From Pseudomonadota bacterium (GTDB taxonomy: Bacteria > Pseudomonadota > Gammaproteobacteria > Steroidobacterales > Steroidobacteraceae): 64,000 nt of DNA. The stretch is taken from contig CAUJHJ010000057.1 of the NCBI GenBank assembly GCA_963204835.1, forward strand, positions 1-64,000, read 5' to 3'. Shown one piece after another: positions 33,007 through 42,114 of the stretch (positions are counted from its first letter, which is position 1; each line of letters starts with the position of its first letter). The notes below the pieces were generated by a model that searched no databases, was not told the origin of the DNA, and saw only the letters and a list, made by a program, of their open reading frames with translations. A program made the translations under genes and the position numbers.

Positions 33007-34319
33007 AGATCAGCATTTTCGGTCTTGGATATGTCGGAGCGGTGTCGATGGCCTGCCTCGCGCGAGATGGCCACGAGGTCACGGGAGTCGACGTCGATCC
33101 GCTCAAGCTCGAGCTGATCCGGAGCGGCAAGTCGCCGATCGTCGAGGAGGGCATCCAGGACCTGACGCGCGACGTGGTGGCATCAGGCCGGGTGCGCGTG
33201 ACCGACGATGTGGCCGCTGCGATCCGCGAGACCGAGTTGTCGTTCGTCTGCGTCGGCACGCCCTCGAGCCCGAACGGCAGCCAGGACATGTCCTACATCC
33301 GCCGCGTGATGGAATCGATTGGTGCGGCACTGGCCAGCAAGCCGCCTTTCCATACCGTCGTGCTGCGCTCGACCGTTCAGCCGGGCACGCTCGACGAACT
33401 GGTGCGCCCGACGCTGGAGAAGGCGAGCGGCAAGGTGGCGGACCGAGACTTCGGGCTCGCCTTCCAGCCCGAGTTCCTGCGCGAGGGCACCTCGATCAAG
33501 GACTACGACCGCCCGCCGATCACCATCGTCGGCACGCGTTCCACGCGTGCGGCCGACGTGCTGCGGCAGGTGTTCGGCAGCCTGCCGTGCGAGTTCGTCG
33601 TCACGTCGGTCGGCGTGGCCGAGATGCAGAAGTACGCGGCGAACGCCTTCCACGCGGTGAAGATCACCTTCGCGAACGAGATCGGGCGGCTCGCGCAGGC
33701 AGTCGGCGTCGATGCACGCGAAGTCATGGGGCTCATCTGCAAGGATACGCAGCTCAACATCTCGCCGGCCTACCTGCGGCCCGGCTTTGCCTTCGGCGGC
33801 TCCTGCCTGCCGAAGGACCTGCGCGCGCTCACCTACATGGGCAAGACGCGCGACGTCGTCACGCCGATGCTCGGCGGCGTACTCGGCAGCAACCGCGCGC
33901 ACATCGACGCCGCGATCGACCAGGTGATGCAGGGCGAGACCCGCAAGGTCGGCATGATCGGCCTCAGCTTCAAGAAGGGCACCGACGACCTGCGCGAGAG
34001 CCCGCTCGTCTCGGTGGCCGAGCGGCTGATCGGCAAGGGTTACGACCTGCGCATCTACGACCCCGAGGTGAACCTGTCGCGCCTGATCGGTGCGAACAAG
34101 CGCTTCATCGAGCAGAGCATCCCGCACATCGGCAACCTGATGGTGGGTTCCTGCGAGGAGGCGGTGCGCCACGGCGACACGATCCTCGTCGGGCTCGGCG
34201 GGCAGCTCATCGAAGCGGTGCTGCAGGAGGAGTTGCAGGCGCGGCACCGCGTGGTCGACGTCGTCGGGATCGGGTCACCGGGCGCGGGCGGCAGCCGCTA
34301 TTCGGCCATCTGCTGGTAG
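33003..34319 (+). CDS. GDP-mannose 6-dehydrogenase-like nucleotide sugar dehydrogenase
   Basis: This enzyme oxidises a nucleotide-diphospho-sugar at C6 to the uronic acid with NAD+. The 438-residue protein has the N-terminal FGLGYVGAV NAD motif, QPEFLREGTSIKDYDRPP, and the catalytic cysteine at residue 268 in RPGFAFGGSCLPKD. The number and surrounding sequence match AlgD (GDP-mannose 6-dehydrogenase, Cys268) better than UDP-glucose dehydrogenase. It would therefore supply GDP-mannuronate, though UDP-glucose cannot be excluded from motifs alone. It is coupled to the glycosyltransferase genes on both sides. An acidic sugar would also give the amidotransferases a substrate. Confidence 0.88.
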   Translation: MKISIFGLGYVGAVSMACLARDGHEVTGVDVDPLKLELIRSGKSPIVEEGIQDLTRDVVASGRVRVTDDVAAAIRETELSFVCVGTPSSPNGSQDMSYIRRVMESIGAALASKPPFHTVVLRSTVQPGTLDELVRPTLEKASGKVADRDFGLAFQPEFLREGTSIKDYDRPPITIVGTRSTRAADVLRQVFGSLPCEFVVTSVGVAEMQKYAANAFHAVKITFANEIGRLAQAVGVDAREVMGLICKDTQLNISPAYLRPGFAFGGSCLPKDLRALTYMGKTRDVVTPMLGGVLGSNRAHIDAAIDQVMQGETRKVGMIGLSFKKGTDDLRESPLVSVAERLIGKGYDLRIYDPEVNLSRLIGANKRFIEQSIPHIGNLMVGSCEEAVRHGDTILVGLGGQLIEAVLQEELQARHRVVDVVGIGSPGAGGSRYSAICW

Positions 34320-34328
34320 CGTGGACTC

Positions 34329-35465
34329 ATGGCCGAGGCGCCGCTCATCACGCATGTCATCTACCGGCTCGATTACGGCGGCCTCGAGAACGGCCTCGTG
34401 AACCTGATCAATGCCATGCCGAGGGAGAAGTATCGCCACGCGATCGTCTGCCTCGCGGGCTACAGCGCATTCCGCGAGCGCATCGCGCGCGACGACGTCG
34501 AGGTCGTGTCGGTCGACAAGCGGCCGGGCAAGGACTTCCCGGCCTATGGCCGCGTCTGGCGGCAGCTGCGGCGCCTCCGTCCCGCGATCGTCCACACGCG
34601 CAATCTCGGCACGGCGGACCAGCAATGGGTCGCGATGGCCGCGGGGGTGCGTCATCGGGTGCATGGCGAGCACGGCTGGGACGCTGCCGATCCGCGCGGC
34701 GAGAATGCGCGCGCGCTGCGCATCCGCCGCGCCTGCCGGGCCGCCGCGCAGCGCCATGTCGCTGTGTCGCGCGACATTGCCCGCTGGTTGCACGAACGCG
34801 TGGGTGTCGCCGAGGGCGCAATCCGGCAGATCTACAACGGAGTCGACAGCGAGCGCTTCAATCCGCAGGGACCGCTCGCGCAGGACTGGCCCTGGTCGCG
34901 CGAGCCTGGGGACCGGCCGCTGGTGATCGGCACGGTGGGGCGCCTCGACCCGATCAAGAACCAGGTGGCCCTGCTGCACGCTTTCGCGCAGCTGGCAGGC
35001 GCCGCCAGCGGCCGCCTGCGCCTCGCTATCGTGGGGGCGGGGCCGGAGGGGCCGCGCCTGCGGGAGGTCGCCACGGCGCTCGGTATTGCGCCATGGGTGT
35101 GGTTCGCGGGCGCCCGTGCGGATGCACCCGCGCTGCTGCGGGGCATTGACATATTCGTGCTGCCTTCCTTCAACGAGGGCATCTCGAACACGATCCTCGA
35201 GGCGATGGCCTCGGGGCGGCCGGTGGTGGCCGCGCGGGTGGGCGGCAACGGCGAGCTGATCGAGCCCGATGTCACGGGCACGCTTTGCGAGGCGCCGGCT
35301 CCCGATGCCCTGACCGCCGCCATTCGCCGCTATCTCGACGACCGGCCGCTGCGCGAGGCCCACGGGGCCGCCGCGCGCGCTCGCTGCGTCGCGCATTTCT
35401 CCATGGGAGCGATGGTGCTCGGCTACACGGAACTCTACGATGAACTCCTGGCGCGGAATCCATAA
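34329..35465 (+). CDS. XrtA system glycosyltransferase (TIGR03088-like)
   Basis: This is a 378-residue GT4-type glycosyltransferase. Its N-terminus ITHVIYRLDYGGLENGLVNLIN is the signature of the PEP-CTERM stp2 subfamily. RHRVHGEHGWDAADP is also typical. The donor domain has IGTVGRLDPIKNQ, FAGARADAPALLRGIDIFVLPSFNEGISNTILEAMASG and the E-x7-E acidic pair. It acts at the cytoplasmic membrane on the lipid-linked oligosaccharide. It lies between the dehydrogenase and the second amidotransferase gene. Confidence 0.92.
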   Translation: MAEAPLITHVIYRLDYGGLENGLVNLINAMPREKYRHAIVCLAGYSAFRERIARDDVEVVSVDKRPGKDFPAYGRVWRQLRRLRPAIVHTRNLGTADQQWVAMAAGVRHRVHGEHGWDAADPRGENARALRIRRACRAAAQRHVAVSRDIARWLHERVGVAEGAIRQIYNGVDSERFNPQGPLAQDWPWSREPGDRPLVIGTVGRLDPIKNQVALLHAFAQLAGAASGRLRLAIVGAGPEGPRLREVATALGIAPWVWFAGARADAPALLRGIDIFVLPSFNEGISNTILEAMASGRPVVAARVGGNGELIEPDVTGTLCEAPAPDALTAAIRRYLDDRPLREAHGAAARARCVAHFSMGAMVLGYTELYDELLARNP

Positions 35466-35468
35466 GCC

Positions 35469-37364
35469 ATGTGCGGAATAACGGGCATTGCCGACCTGCG
35501 CAACCGGCGCGACATCGATCGCGCGCTGCTGCGGCGGATGAACGATTCGATCGCGCACCGCGGGCCGGACGGCGAGGGCGAACACCACGAGCCCGGCGTC
35601 GCGCTCGGCCACCGGCGCCTTGCGATCATCGACGTGGCCACGGGCCAGCAGCCGCTCTACAACGAGGACAGCTCCGTCGTGGTCGTCTACAACGGCGAGA
35701 TCTACAACTACCAGTCGCTGATTCCCGAACTGCAGGCGCTCGGCCACGTGTTCCACACGAAGAGCGACACCGAGGTGATCGTGCACGCGTGGGAGGCCTG
35801 GGGCGAAGCCTGCGTCGAACGCTTCCGCGGCATGTTTGCGTTCGCGCTGTGGGATCGCAATCGCGAGACACTGGTCCTCGCGCGCGACAGGCTCGGCGTG
35901 AAGCCGCTCTTCTATGCATTGCTGCCCGACGGGCAGTGCGTATTCGGTTCGGAGCTCAAGGCCGTGTTGTTGCACCCCGGCGTCACGCGCGTGATCGACC
36001 CGTGCGCCGTCGAAGAGTACTTCGCGGTTGGCTATGTCGCCGAACCGCGCACGATCTTCACGAGCGTGCAGAAGCTCCCGCCCGCGCACACCCTCACGTT
36101 GCGCCGTGGCGCGGTGCCGCCCGCGCCGCGCGAATACTGGAACGTGCGCTTCTCGCTCGACAGCCGCATCGGCTTCGAGGAGGCGATGGGCGAACTCGAC
36201 CAGCGCCTGCAGGACTCGGTGCGCCTGCGCATGATCTCGGAAGTGCCGCTCGGCGCCTTCCTCTCGGGCGGGGTCGATTCGAGCGCCGTGGTGGCGACGA
36301 TGGCGCGCATCAGCGGCAGCCCGGTCAACACCTGCTCGATCTCCTTCGACGATCCCGCGTTCGATGAGACGAAATTCGCCCAGATGGTCGCGGACCGCTA
36401 CCAGACGCGGCACCATGTCGAGCAAGTGGCGAGCGACGACTTCGGCCTGATCGACACGCTTGCCGGCCTTTACGACGAACCCTACGCGGACAGCTCGGCC
36501 ATCCCGACCTATCGCGTCTGCGAGCTCGCCCGCAAGCATGTGACGGTCGCGCTCTCGGGCGACGGCGGCGACGAGAGCTTCGGCGGCTACCGGCGCTACC
36601 AGCTGCACCTGATGGAGGAGAAGCTGCGCTCGGCCCTGCCGCTCGGCTTGCGCCGGCCGCTCTTCGGCCTGCTCGGCCGCGTGTATCCCAAGGCCGACTG
36701 GGCGCCGCGGATGTTTCGCGCCAAGACCACGTTCGAGTCGCTGGCGCGCGATTCCGTCGAAGCCTACCTGCAGAGCGTGTCGATCGTGCGCGCTCCGCTG
36801 CGCGAGCGGCTTTTCTCGGCGCCGATGCGCGCGTCGCTCGGCGGCTATCGGGTCGATGACCTGTTCGCGCGTCATGCGGCGCGGGCCGGAACCGACGATC
36901 CGCTCGCCCTCATCCAGTACCTCGACCTGAAGACCTACCTCGTGGGCGACATCAACACCAAGGTCGATCGCGCGAGCATGGCGCATTCGCTCGAGGTGCG
37001 CGAGCCGCTGATGGACCATCCGCTGGTCGAATGGCTCGCGACCCTGCCCTCGTCGTTCAAGATGCAGGGCCGCGAAGGCAAGCGGCTGCTCAAGAAGGGC
37101 ATGGAGCCCTGGCTGCCGCACGACGTGCTGTACCGGCCGAAGATGGGCTTTGCGGTGCCGCTCATCCGCTGGTTCCGCGGACCGCTGCGCGAAACCGTAC
37201 GCAAGGCCGTGCTCGGCGACACGCTGCGCGACACGGGTCTGTTCGAGCCGCGCGTGCTCGAGGAGATCGTGAGCGCCCACGAATCGGGAAAGCGCGATCA
37301 CAGCGCGCCCCTCTGGTCGCTCCTCATGTTCGAGGGCTTCCTGCGACAGGGCGCCAGGTGCTGA
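35469..37364 (+). CDS. XrtA/PEP-CTERM system amidotransferase (TIGR03108-like)
   Basis: This 631-residue asparagine-synthetase-like amidotransferase has Cys2 (MCGITGIADLRNRRDIDRALL) and an intact synthetase PP-loop (SGGVDSSAVVATM) with SGDGGDESFGGYRRY. The start MCGITGI plus DRALLRRMNDSIAHRGPDGEGE is the exosortase A-associated amidotransferase pattern. It probably amidates a carboxyl group on a polysaccharide precursor. It follows the stp2-like gene after 3 bases and overlaps the next glycosyltransferase by 7 bases. Confidence 0.92.
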   Translation: MCGITGIADLRNRRDIDRALLRRMNDSIAHRGPDGEGEHHEPGVALGHRRLAIIDVATGQQPLYNEDSSVVVVYNGEIYNYQSLIPELQALGHVFHTKSDTEVIVHAWEAWGEACVERFRGMFAFALWDRNRETLVLARDRLGVKPLFYALLPDGQCVFGSELKAVLLHPGVTRVIDPCAVEEYFAVGYVAEPRTIFTSVQKLPPAHTLTLRRGAVPPAPREYWNVRFSLDSRIGFEEAMGELDQRLQDSVRLRMISEVPLGAFLSGGVDSSAVVATMARISGSPVNTCSISFDDPAFDETKFAQMVADRYQTRHHVEQVASDDFGLIDTLAGLYDEPYADSSAIPTYRVCELARKHVTVALSGDGGDESFGGYRRYQLHLMEEKLRSALPLGLRRPLFGLLGRVYPKADWAPRMFRAKTTFESLARDSVEAYLQSVSIVRAPLRERLFSAPMRASLGGYRVDDLFARHAARAGTDDPLALIQYLDLKTYLVGDINTKVDRASMAHSLEVREPLMDHPLVEWLATLPSSFKMQGREGKRLLKKGMEPWLPHDVLYRPKMGFAVPLIRWFRGPLRETVRKAVLGDTLRDTGLFEPRVLEEIVSAHESGKRDHSAPLWSLLMFEGFLRQGARC

Positions 37365-38530
37365 ACATCGCGAGTGTCTGCCGCACGCTGCCGACGCCCG
37401 TGACTCCGGGTGCGGGTGTGTTCGTGCTCCGGCGCCTTGCGGCGATGGCCGAGGCGTCGGATATCCGCATCCTTCAGCCTGTTCCTTGCCTGCCGCCGCT
37501 GCGCCGCCTGCCATCCTGGGCGCGGCCGCCGAGCCACGACATCCACGGGCAGACGATTCATCACGCGGCGATGTTCTATTTGCCCGGAATGTTCAAGTCC
37601 CTCGATGGCCGCTGGCTGGAGCATTCGGTCCTGCCGCGCCTGCGCGCATGGCACCGGCAGCGACCGATCGATGTCATCGATGCACACTTCGGCTATCCCG
37701 ACGGCGTCGGCTGCGTGCGCGCCGCGCGGCGTCTCGGCCTGCCGGTGATCGTCACCATCCGGGGCTTCGAGGCGGAGCGCGTCGCGCTCCCCGGCATCGG
37801 CCCGCAGATCGTCGAGGCGCTCTCTGCCGCAAACGGCTGCATCAGCGTGAGCCATTCGCTGCGCGACAGGATGATCGAGCACGGTGTGCCCGCAGGCCGC
37901 ATCGTCGTCATACCCAACGCTATCGACCGGGATCTCTTCCGCCCCGGCGACAGGCTTGCCGCCAGGCATGCGCTCTCGATGCCGGCGGACGACGCACTCA
38001 TCGTTAGCGTGGGCCATCTCGTGTCGCTCAAGCGGCACGACGTGGTGCTGCGCGCCCTCGGGCGGTTGCGCAGCCGCGGCGAGGCGGTGCGACTCGCCAT
38101 CGTCGGTGGGGCGGACTACGAACCTGAATGTCCGGCGGCGCTGCGTCGCCTGGCGGCTGAACTGGGCATTGCGGAATTCGTGCACTTCGTCGGCGCCGTC
38201 GGGCCTTCGATCGTGGCGGACTGGCTCCGGGCCGCCGACCTGTTCGCCCTGGGCACCCGCAGGGAAGGGTGTTGCAACGCCATTCTCGAGTCCCTGGCGG
38301 TCGGTACGCCGGTAGTCACGACACCGGTCGGCGACAATCCGCATTTCGTCACGGAGGACGAGAATGGTGCGCTCGTTCCCGTGGGCGACGACGAGGCGAT
38401 GGCGCAGGCGATGGCGCGTGTGCTCCGGCGCGACTGGGACCGCAACGTGATTTCCGCGCAGCTCGCCGTCGGCGACTGGCCAGGCGTCGGACGCGCCGTG
38501 CTGGATCATTTCCGGGCGGTCCTGCCGTGA
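37358..38530 (+). CDS. Glycosyltransferase family 4
   Basis: This 390-residue GT4-type enzyme begins LNIASVCRTLPTPVTPGAGVFVLRR. It has HFGYPDGVGCVRAARRLGLPVIVTIRG in the acceptor domain. The donor domain has IPNAIDRDLFRPGD, VSVGHLVSLKRHDVVL and ALGTRREGCCNAILESLAVGTPVV. The GTG at 37358 is chosen because upstream in-frame codons belong to the amidotransferase shadow. It is coupled at both ends (7-base and 4-base overlaps). Sugar specificity cannot be told from sequence. Confidence 0.88.
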   Translation: MLNIASVCRTLPTPVTPGAGVFVLRRLAAMAEASDIRILQPVPCLPPLRRLPSWARPPSHDIHGQTIHHAAMFYLPGMFKSLDGRWLEHSVLPRLRAWHRQRPIDVIDAHFGYPDGVGCVRAARRLGLPVIVTIRGFEAERVALPGIGPQIVEALSAANGCISVSHSLRDRMIEHGVPAGRIVVIPNAIDRDLFRPGDRLAARHALSMPADDALIVSVGHLVSLKRHDVVLRALGRLRSRGEAVRLAIVGGADYEPECPAALRRLAAELGIAEFVHFVGAVGPSIVADWLRAADLFALGTRREGCCNAILESLAVGTPVVTTPVGDNPHFVTEDENGALVPVGDDEAMAQAMARVLRRDWDRNVISAQLAVGDWPGVGRAVLDHFRAVLP

Positions 38531-39747
38531 GCCCGCACGCGACCCTGCTGTTCGTCTCCCCGCGATTCCTGTTTCCCGTCGACTCAGGCGGCAAGATCCG
38601 CACGACGCAGGTGTTGCGCGGCATGAAGGGCGGGCGGTTCCGCATCAAGCTGATGTCGCCGGCGACGCCGGAGCTCGCGGCCCGCCATCACGCAGACCTT
38701 GCCGGCGTCTGCGATGAGTTCGAGTCCTGGCCTGCGCCTGCGGACGGCTGGCGCGGCACCTTGAACCGGGCCTGGCACTTGTTCGATGAGCTGCCGATGC
38801 CGGTGCGTGTCGATCGCTCGGAGGCCGCCGCGGCGGCCGTAGCCCGCGCGCTCGCGGCGCGTCCCGACGTCGTCGTGTTCGACTTCCTGCACGCAGCGGT
38901 ACTCGCGCCCGCGCGGCTCGACACGCCGTCGGTCATTTTCACGCACAATGTCGAAGCGCAGATTTTTGCCCGTCACCTCGAAGTCGCCCGCAGCATCGGG
39001 ATGCGCGCCATCTGGCGCAACCAGTTGCGCAAGATGCGGGCCTACGAAGGGCAGACCCTCGCGCGCTTCGACGCCGTCGTCGCGGTTTCGGAGGAGGACA
39101 GGAGGCTGTTCGAGCGTGACTACGGAGTGCGCGGGGCCCACGTCATTCCGACCGGCGTCGATCTTGATTTCTTCGGCCACACGGCGCCCGTACGCGATTC
39201 CGAGGTCGTGTTCTGCGGTTCGATGGACTGGCTCGCAAACCAGGGCGCCATGCGTTATTTCATGGACGAGGTGTGGCCGGCGATCGTCACGCGCGTGCCG
39301 GAGGCAACGATGACGGTCGTTGGCCGTGCTCCCCCCGCCGCACTCGTCGCGGAGGCGAGGCGCCGCGGACTGCGCTGGCGCTTCACGGGCTTCGTCGACG
39401 ATGTGCGGCCCATCGTCGGCGGCGCGGCGGTGTCCGTCGTGCCGCTGCAGGTTGGAGGAGGGACCCGGCTCAAGGTCTTCGAGTCGATGGCCATGGGGCC
39501 CGTGGTCGTCTCGACCACCATCGGCGTGGAGGGCCTGCCGGTCAGGAGCGGCGTGAACTGCATCGTCGCCGACGACGCGAAAGCGATGGCTGATGCGGTC
39601 GTGGCCCTGCTCGCGGATCGCGAGGGACGGCTCGCGATGTCGCGAGCTGCGCGACGTTTCGTCGAGGAAGAATGTGGCCATGTCGTGGCGGCCCGCAGCT
39701 TCGAGAACGCGTGCATCGGCGCTTTGGGCCGGGGTCGCGGCCGGTGA
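38527..39747 (+). CDS. Glycosyltransferase family 4
   Basis: This 406-residue GT4-type enzyme has N-terminal TLLFVSPRFLFPVDSGGKIRTTQVLRGM, reminiscent of the stp1 group. Other motifs are VIFTHNVEAQIFARH, VIPTGVDLDFFG, CGSMDWLANQGAMRYFMDEVWP and VPLQVGGGTRLKVFESMAMGPVVVS. Start GTG overlaps the preceding stop (GTGA). It is another glycosyl transfer step of the repeat unit, donor unknown. The stop overlaps the deacetylase start by four bases. Confidence 0.88.
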   Translation: MSPHATLLFVSPRFLFPVDSGGKIRTTQVLRGMKGGRFRIKLMSPATPELAARHHADLAGVCDEFESWPAPADGWRGTLNRAWHLFDELPMPVRVDRSEAAAAAVARALAARPDVVVFDFLHAAVLAPARLDTPSVIFTHNVEAQIFARHLEVARSIGMRAIWRNQLRKMRAYEGQTLARFDAVVAVSEEDRRLFERDYGVRGAHVIPTGVDLDFFGHTAPVRDSEVVFCGSMDWLANQGAMRYFMDEVWPAIVTRVPEATMTVVGRAPPAALVAEARRRGLRWRFTGFVDDVRPIVGGAAVSVVPLQVGGGTRLKVFESMAMGPVVVSTTIGVEGLPVRSGVNCIVADDAKAMADAVVALLADREGRLAMSRAARRFVEEECGHVVAARSFENACIGALGRGRGR

Positions 39748-40727
39748 GCGCATTCCTGTCGCGACGGCTGCTGCGCCTTGCGGCACCCGGTGGAAAACAC
39801 GGGCGGCTGATGGTGCTGACCTACCATCGCGTGCTCGAGCATCCCGACCCGCTGCTGCCGAGCGAACCGGATGCCGCGCGCTTTGCCGCGCAAATGGCGG
39901 TGCTGGCGGCCCATTGCTCCGTGTTGCCCTTGCCTGAGGCGGTGCGGCGGCTGCGCGCAGGCACCTTGCCTCCCGCTGCGGCCTGCATCACCTTCGATGA
40001 CGGGTACCGCAACAACCTGCACGTCGCGGCTCCCGTGCTGCAGAGGTACGGGCTGCCGGCGACCGTGTTCGTCATGCAGCACGCGGTCGAGGCCGGCATC
40101 ATGTGGAACGACCTCGTCATCGAGGCTGTGCGGCGGGCGCCTGACACCGTGGATCTGTCGATGATCGGCCTCGGGAGCGTGGACTTGCCGCCGCCCGCCG
40201 GGCGCGCGCCGATCGTGGCGAGGGTGCTTGAAGCCTTCAAGTATCGATCGCTCGGGGAGCGCTGGCGCGACGCGCACGGGCTGTACCAGCAGATCGTGGC
40301 CGAACCGGCGCCCCGGCTGATGCTGGACGAGCACGAGCTGCGTAGCCTGGCGGAGGCCGGCATCGAAATTGGCGGCCACACGGTCAACCACCCGATCCTC
40401 GCCAACTTGCCGGAGGACGATGCGCGGCGCGAGATCGCCGACGGCGCCGAGTGGCTCACACGCATCGCAGGCAGACGGCCGGTCTCCTTCGCCTATCCCA
40501 ATGGACGGCCGGGACGCGATTTCAATGCGCTCCACATGCAGATTGCGCGCGAGGCCGGCTTCGAGCTCGCGGTCTCCACCGAATGGAGCTGGGCGACACG
40601 CGAGTCGGATCCTTTTGCCCTGCCTCGCGTGAGTTTCTGCGCCTCGCAGGCTGCCCGGCTACCGTGGCAGGTCATCCGCTCTTGCCTGGCCTCCTATCGC
40701 CGCCGCGGCCCATCGTCCCGGGGATGA
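39744..40727 (+). CDS. Polysaccharide deacetylase family protein
   Basis: This 327-residue NodB-fold deacetylase has GRLMVLTYHRVLEHPDPL, the metal-binding ACITFDDGYRNNLHVAAPVL and IEIGGHTVNHPILANL (H-x3-H). A C-terminal YPNGRPGRDFNALHMQIAREAGFELAVS motif follows. It differs from the XrtA-type deacetylase at 28014 and belongs to the more general family found in capsule and exopolysaccharide loci. GTG 39744 overlaps the glycosyltransferase stop. It is the last gene of the long plus-strand run. Confidence 0.88.
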   Translation: MSAFLSRRLLRLAAPGGKHGRLMVLTYHRVLEHPDPLLPSEPDAARFAAQMAVLAAHCSVLPLPEAVRRLRAGTLPPAAACITFDDGYRNNLHVAAPVLQRYGLPATVFVMQHAVEAGIMWNDLVIEAVRRAPDTVDLSMIGLGSVDLPPPAGRAPIVARVLEAFKYRSLGERWRDAHGLYQQIVAEPAPRLMLDEHELRSLAEAGIEIGGHTVNHPILANLPEDDARREIADGAEWLTRIAGRRPVSFAYPNGRPGRDFNALHMQIAREAGFELAVSTEWSWATRESDPFALPRVSFCASQAARLPWQVIRSCLASYRRRGPSSRG

Positions 40728-40777
40728 GCCTCCCGGAGCCACCCGCGACTGTGTGCTTCTGGCGACATCGTGCAATT

Positions 40778-40793
40778 TGTGGGCTGGTTCACT
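40778..40793. promoter_or_regulatory. Degenerate CRP-like site before the CPPP Tat protein gene
   Basis: TTGTGG-GCTGGT-TCACT has the 6-base spacer and an intact TCAC half, but GTGG instead of GTGA. It lies 95 bases before the 40888 start. Listed because stronger sites of the same type precede the locus start (11245, 11289) and the second CPPP gene (48571). Confidence 0.2.
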
Positions 40794-40887
40794 AAGTTAG
40801 GCGCCGGTTCCACTTTGATGGATGGCCAGGCACGGAGGAAACTCCGGCCTTGAGAATGGCCGCGCGAGACGCCCTAGGAGCAATTCG

Positions 40888-42081
40888 ATGAAGCGCAGAG
40901 ATTTCCTGGTGACCACCGCCGCCGTGGCGGGAGCCGCGGTTCCCATCGTGGGCTTGGGACAATCGAAGCCCTGCCCGCCGCCCGGAGTCAGCGCGGGAGG
41001 GGGCTCCAGCGCGTCGACGGCCTGCGCCGGCCCGTCCGCAGCGGCCGACTGGGCCGCGCGCATCGCCGGCGCGGGCGTCGTGTGGTACCACAATTTCGAT
41101 TCCAGGGCCGAGGTCGACCAGTTTCGCTGGACCGGCGGATACAGCGGTGGCAACGACCCGGATGCGGCGACGGCAGCCGGCAAGCTGGTCATGCATCAGG
41201 CGAGCGGCGGCGCGGATGGCGGCGGGTTCATGCGCCTCTCGTACCCGCTCGGCAGTGCGGAGGGCCGTGGCGGCTCGTACTGGCACCGGCCGTTCAATGC
41301 CCTGACCGGCGCGGGCAACGGCAGGGGAATGGACGATCCGGGCGCGGGAGGCACGATTGCACCGGTCGCATTCCCCGTCTCGAATGGCAGTTCGACGCTC
41401 TACAACTGGGGCAATCAGCCGAATCCCGGCTGGTACATGAACGCCGCACATCAGGCGTCCCATCCAGGCCGGTTCCAGGGCTCCGACTTCTGGCTGCAGG
41501 TCCGCGTGCGCCGAGCGGAAATGCCCGGCCGTCCCCCCGATTCGGCCAACTACAACAACATCACCGGCAAGCTGGTCTGGCTGACGACCACGAACAGCTC
41601 ATACACGGCGCAGGAGCTCGTGACCTACGGTCAGTCGGCCTCGAACGGCGACGCGGTCGGCACGCGCTCGCGCCACAACGTCTACTCGGGACAGAACTTC
41701 AACAGCCTGAGCGGCGGTCAGCCCAACGCCACCGTGGCGCTGGCCAACACGACGCTCAACTGGCGCTATTCCGGCGGCTGGGACACGTTGCTCTACCACG
41801 TGACGCCGGGCACCGCCGGCGGCACGGGCGACAACCGTACGCGCGTCGAAGTGTGGGCCGCTCACGAGGGCGAGACGTCCTATACCAAGATCTGGGACGT
41901 GACCTACACGCAGGGGTTCGACGGCGGCACCAACAGCGTGGGCGCGCCATCGCTTCCCGGCTGGAACGCGCTGATCCTCGCCATCTACCACAACGGCTCC
42001 GCCTTCACGACCACGGCATTCAACTTCGACTACGACCAGGTCATTTTCAGCAAGGCGTTCATCGCCTGCCCGGCCATCTGA
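40888..42081 (+). CDS. Tat-exported protein with CPPP N-terminal module (beta-sandwich-like body)
   Basis: I do not recognise the family. The 397-residue protein starts with a twin-arginine signal (MKRRDFLVTTAAVAGAAVP) and then a module SKPCPPPGVSAGGGSS...TAC that is also in the product of 47230-48423. The body is rich in Gly, Asn, Trp, Tyr and Thr, with segments such as VVWYHNFDSRAEVDQFRW, GSYWHRPFNALTG, DFWLQVRVRRAEM and AFNFDYDQVIFSKAF. This suggests a concanavalin-like beta-sandwich, as in carbohydrate-binding or polysaccharide-cleaving proteins. That fold is a guess from composition. ATG 40888 has a TAGGAG site. A folded protein exported by Tat next to exopolysaccharide genes could act on the polymer outside the cytoplasm. 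Confidence 0.75.
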   Translation: MKRRDFLVTTAAVAGAAVPIVGLGQSKPCPPPGVSAGGGSSASTACAGPSAAADWAARIAGAGVVWYHNFDSRAEVDQFRWTGGYSGGNDPDAATAAGKLVMHQASGGADGGGFMRLSYPLGSAEGRGGSYWHRPFNALTGAGNGRGMDDPGAGGTIAPVAFPVSNGSSTLYNWGNQPNPGWYMNAAHQASHPGRFQGSDFWLQVRVRRAEMPGRPPDSANYNNITGKLVWLTTTNSSYTAQELVTYGQSASNGDAVGTRSRHNVYSGQNFNSLSGGQPNATVALANTTLNWRYSGGWDTLLYHVTPGTAGGTGDNRTRVEVWAAHEGETSYTKIWDVTYTQGFDGGTNSVGAPSLPGWNALILAIYHNGSAFTTTAFNFDYDQVIFSKAFIACPAI

Positions 42082-42089
42082 CGGGCGTC

Positions 42090-42114
42090 GCCCCCGCGGA
42101 TCATCCGCGGGGGC
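42090..42114. terminator. Bidirectional terminator hairpin between convergent genes
   Basis: GCCCCCGCGGA (42090-42100) and TCCGCGGGGGC (42104-42114) form a perfect 11-bp stem with a TCA loop. The loop is the reverse complement of the stop codon of the minus-strand gene 42101-43903. The right arm therefore encodes that gene's last residues. No long T-tract flanks it. Confidence 0.6.

Noticed and set aside
34275-37514. A 1079-codon minus-strand open frame opposite glycosyltransferase and amidotransferase genes
   Set aside because: Antisense to genes with clear catalytic motifs and no domain of its own; a high-GC shadow. The same holds for long frames opposite prsT (20521-23199) and gltX (6435-8783).
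40761-40773. A second sigma54-like promoter before the 40888 gene (GG...GC)
   Set aside because: GG and GC are 9 bases apart instead of 10, a spacing sigma54 does not tolerate well.
40824-40849. Cyclic di-GMP (GEMM) riboswitch
   Set aside because: It has AGGCACGG and a GAAA loop, but the conserved GCAAACC and ACGCAAAGCC segments of GEMM are absent and the fold is too short.
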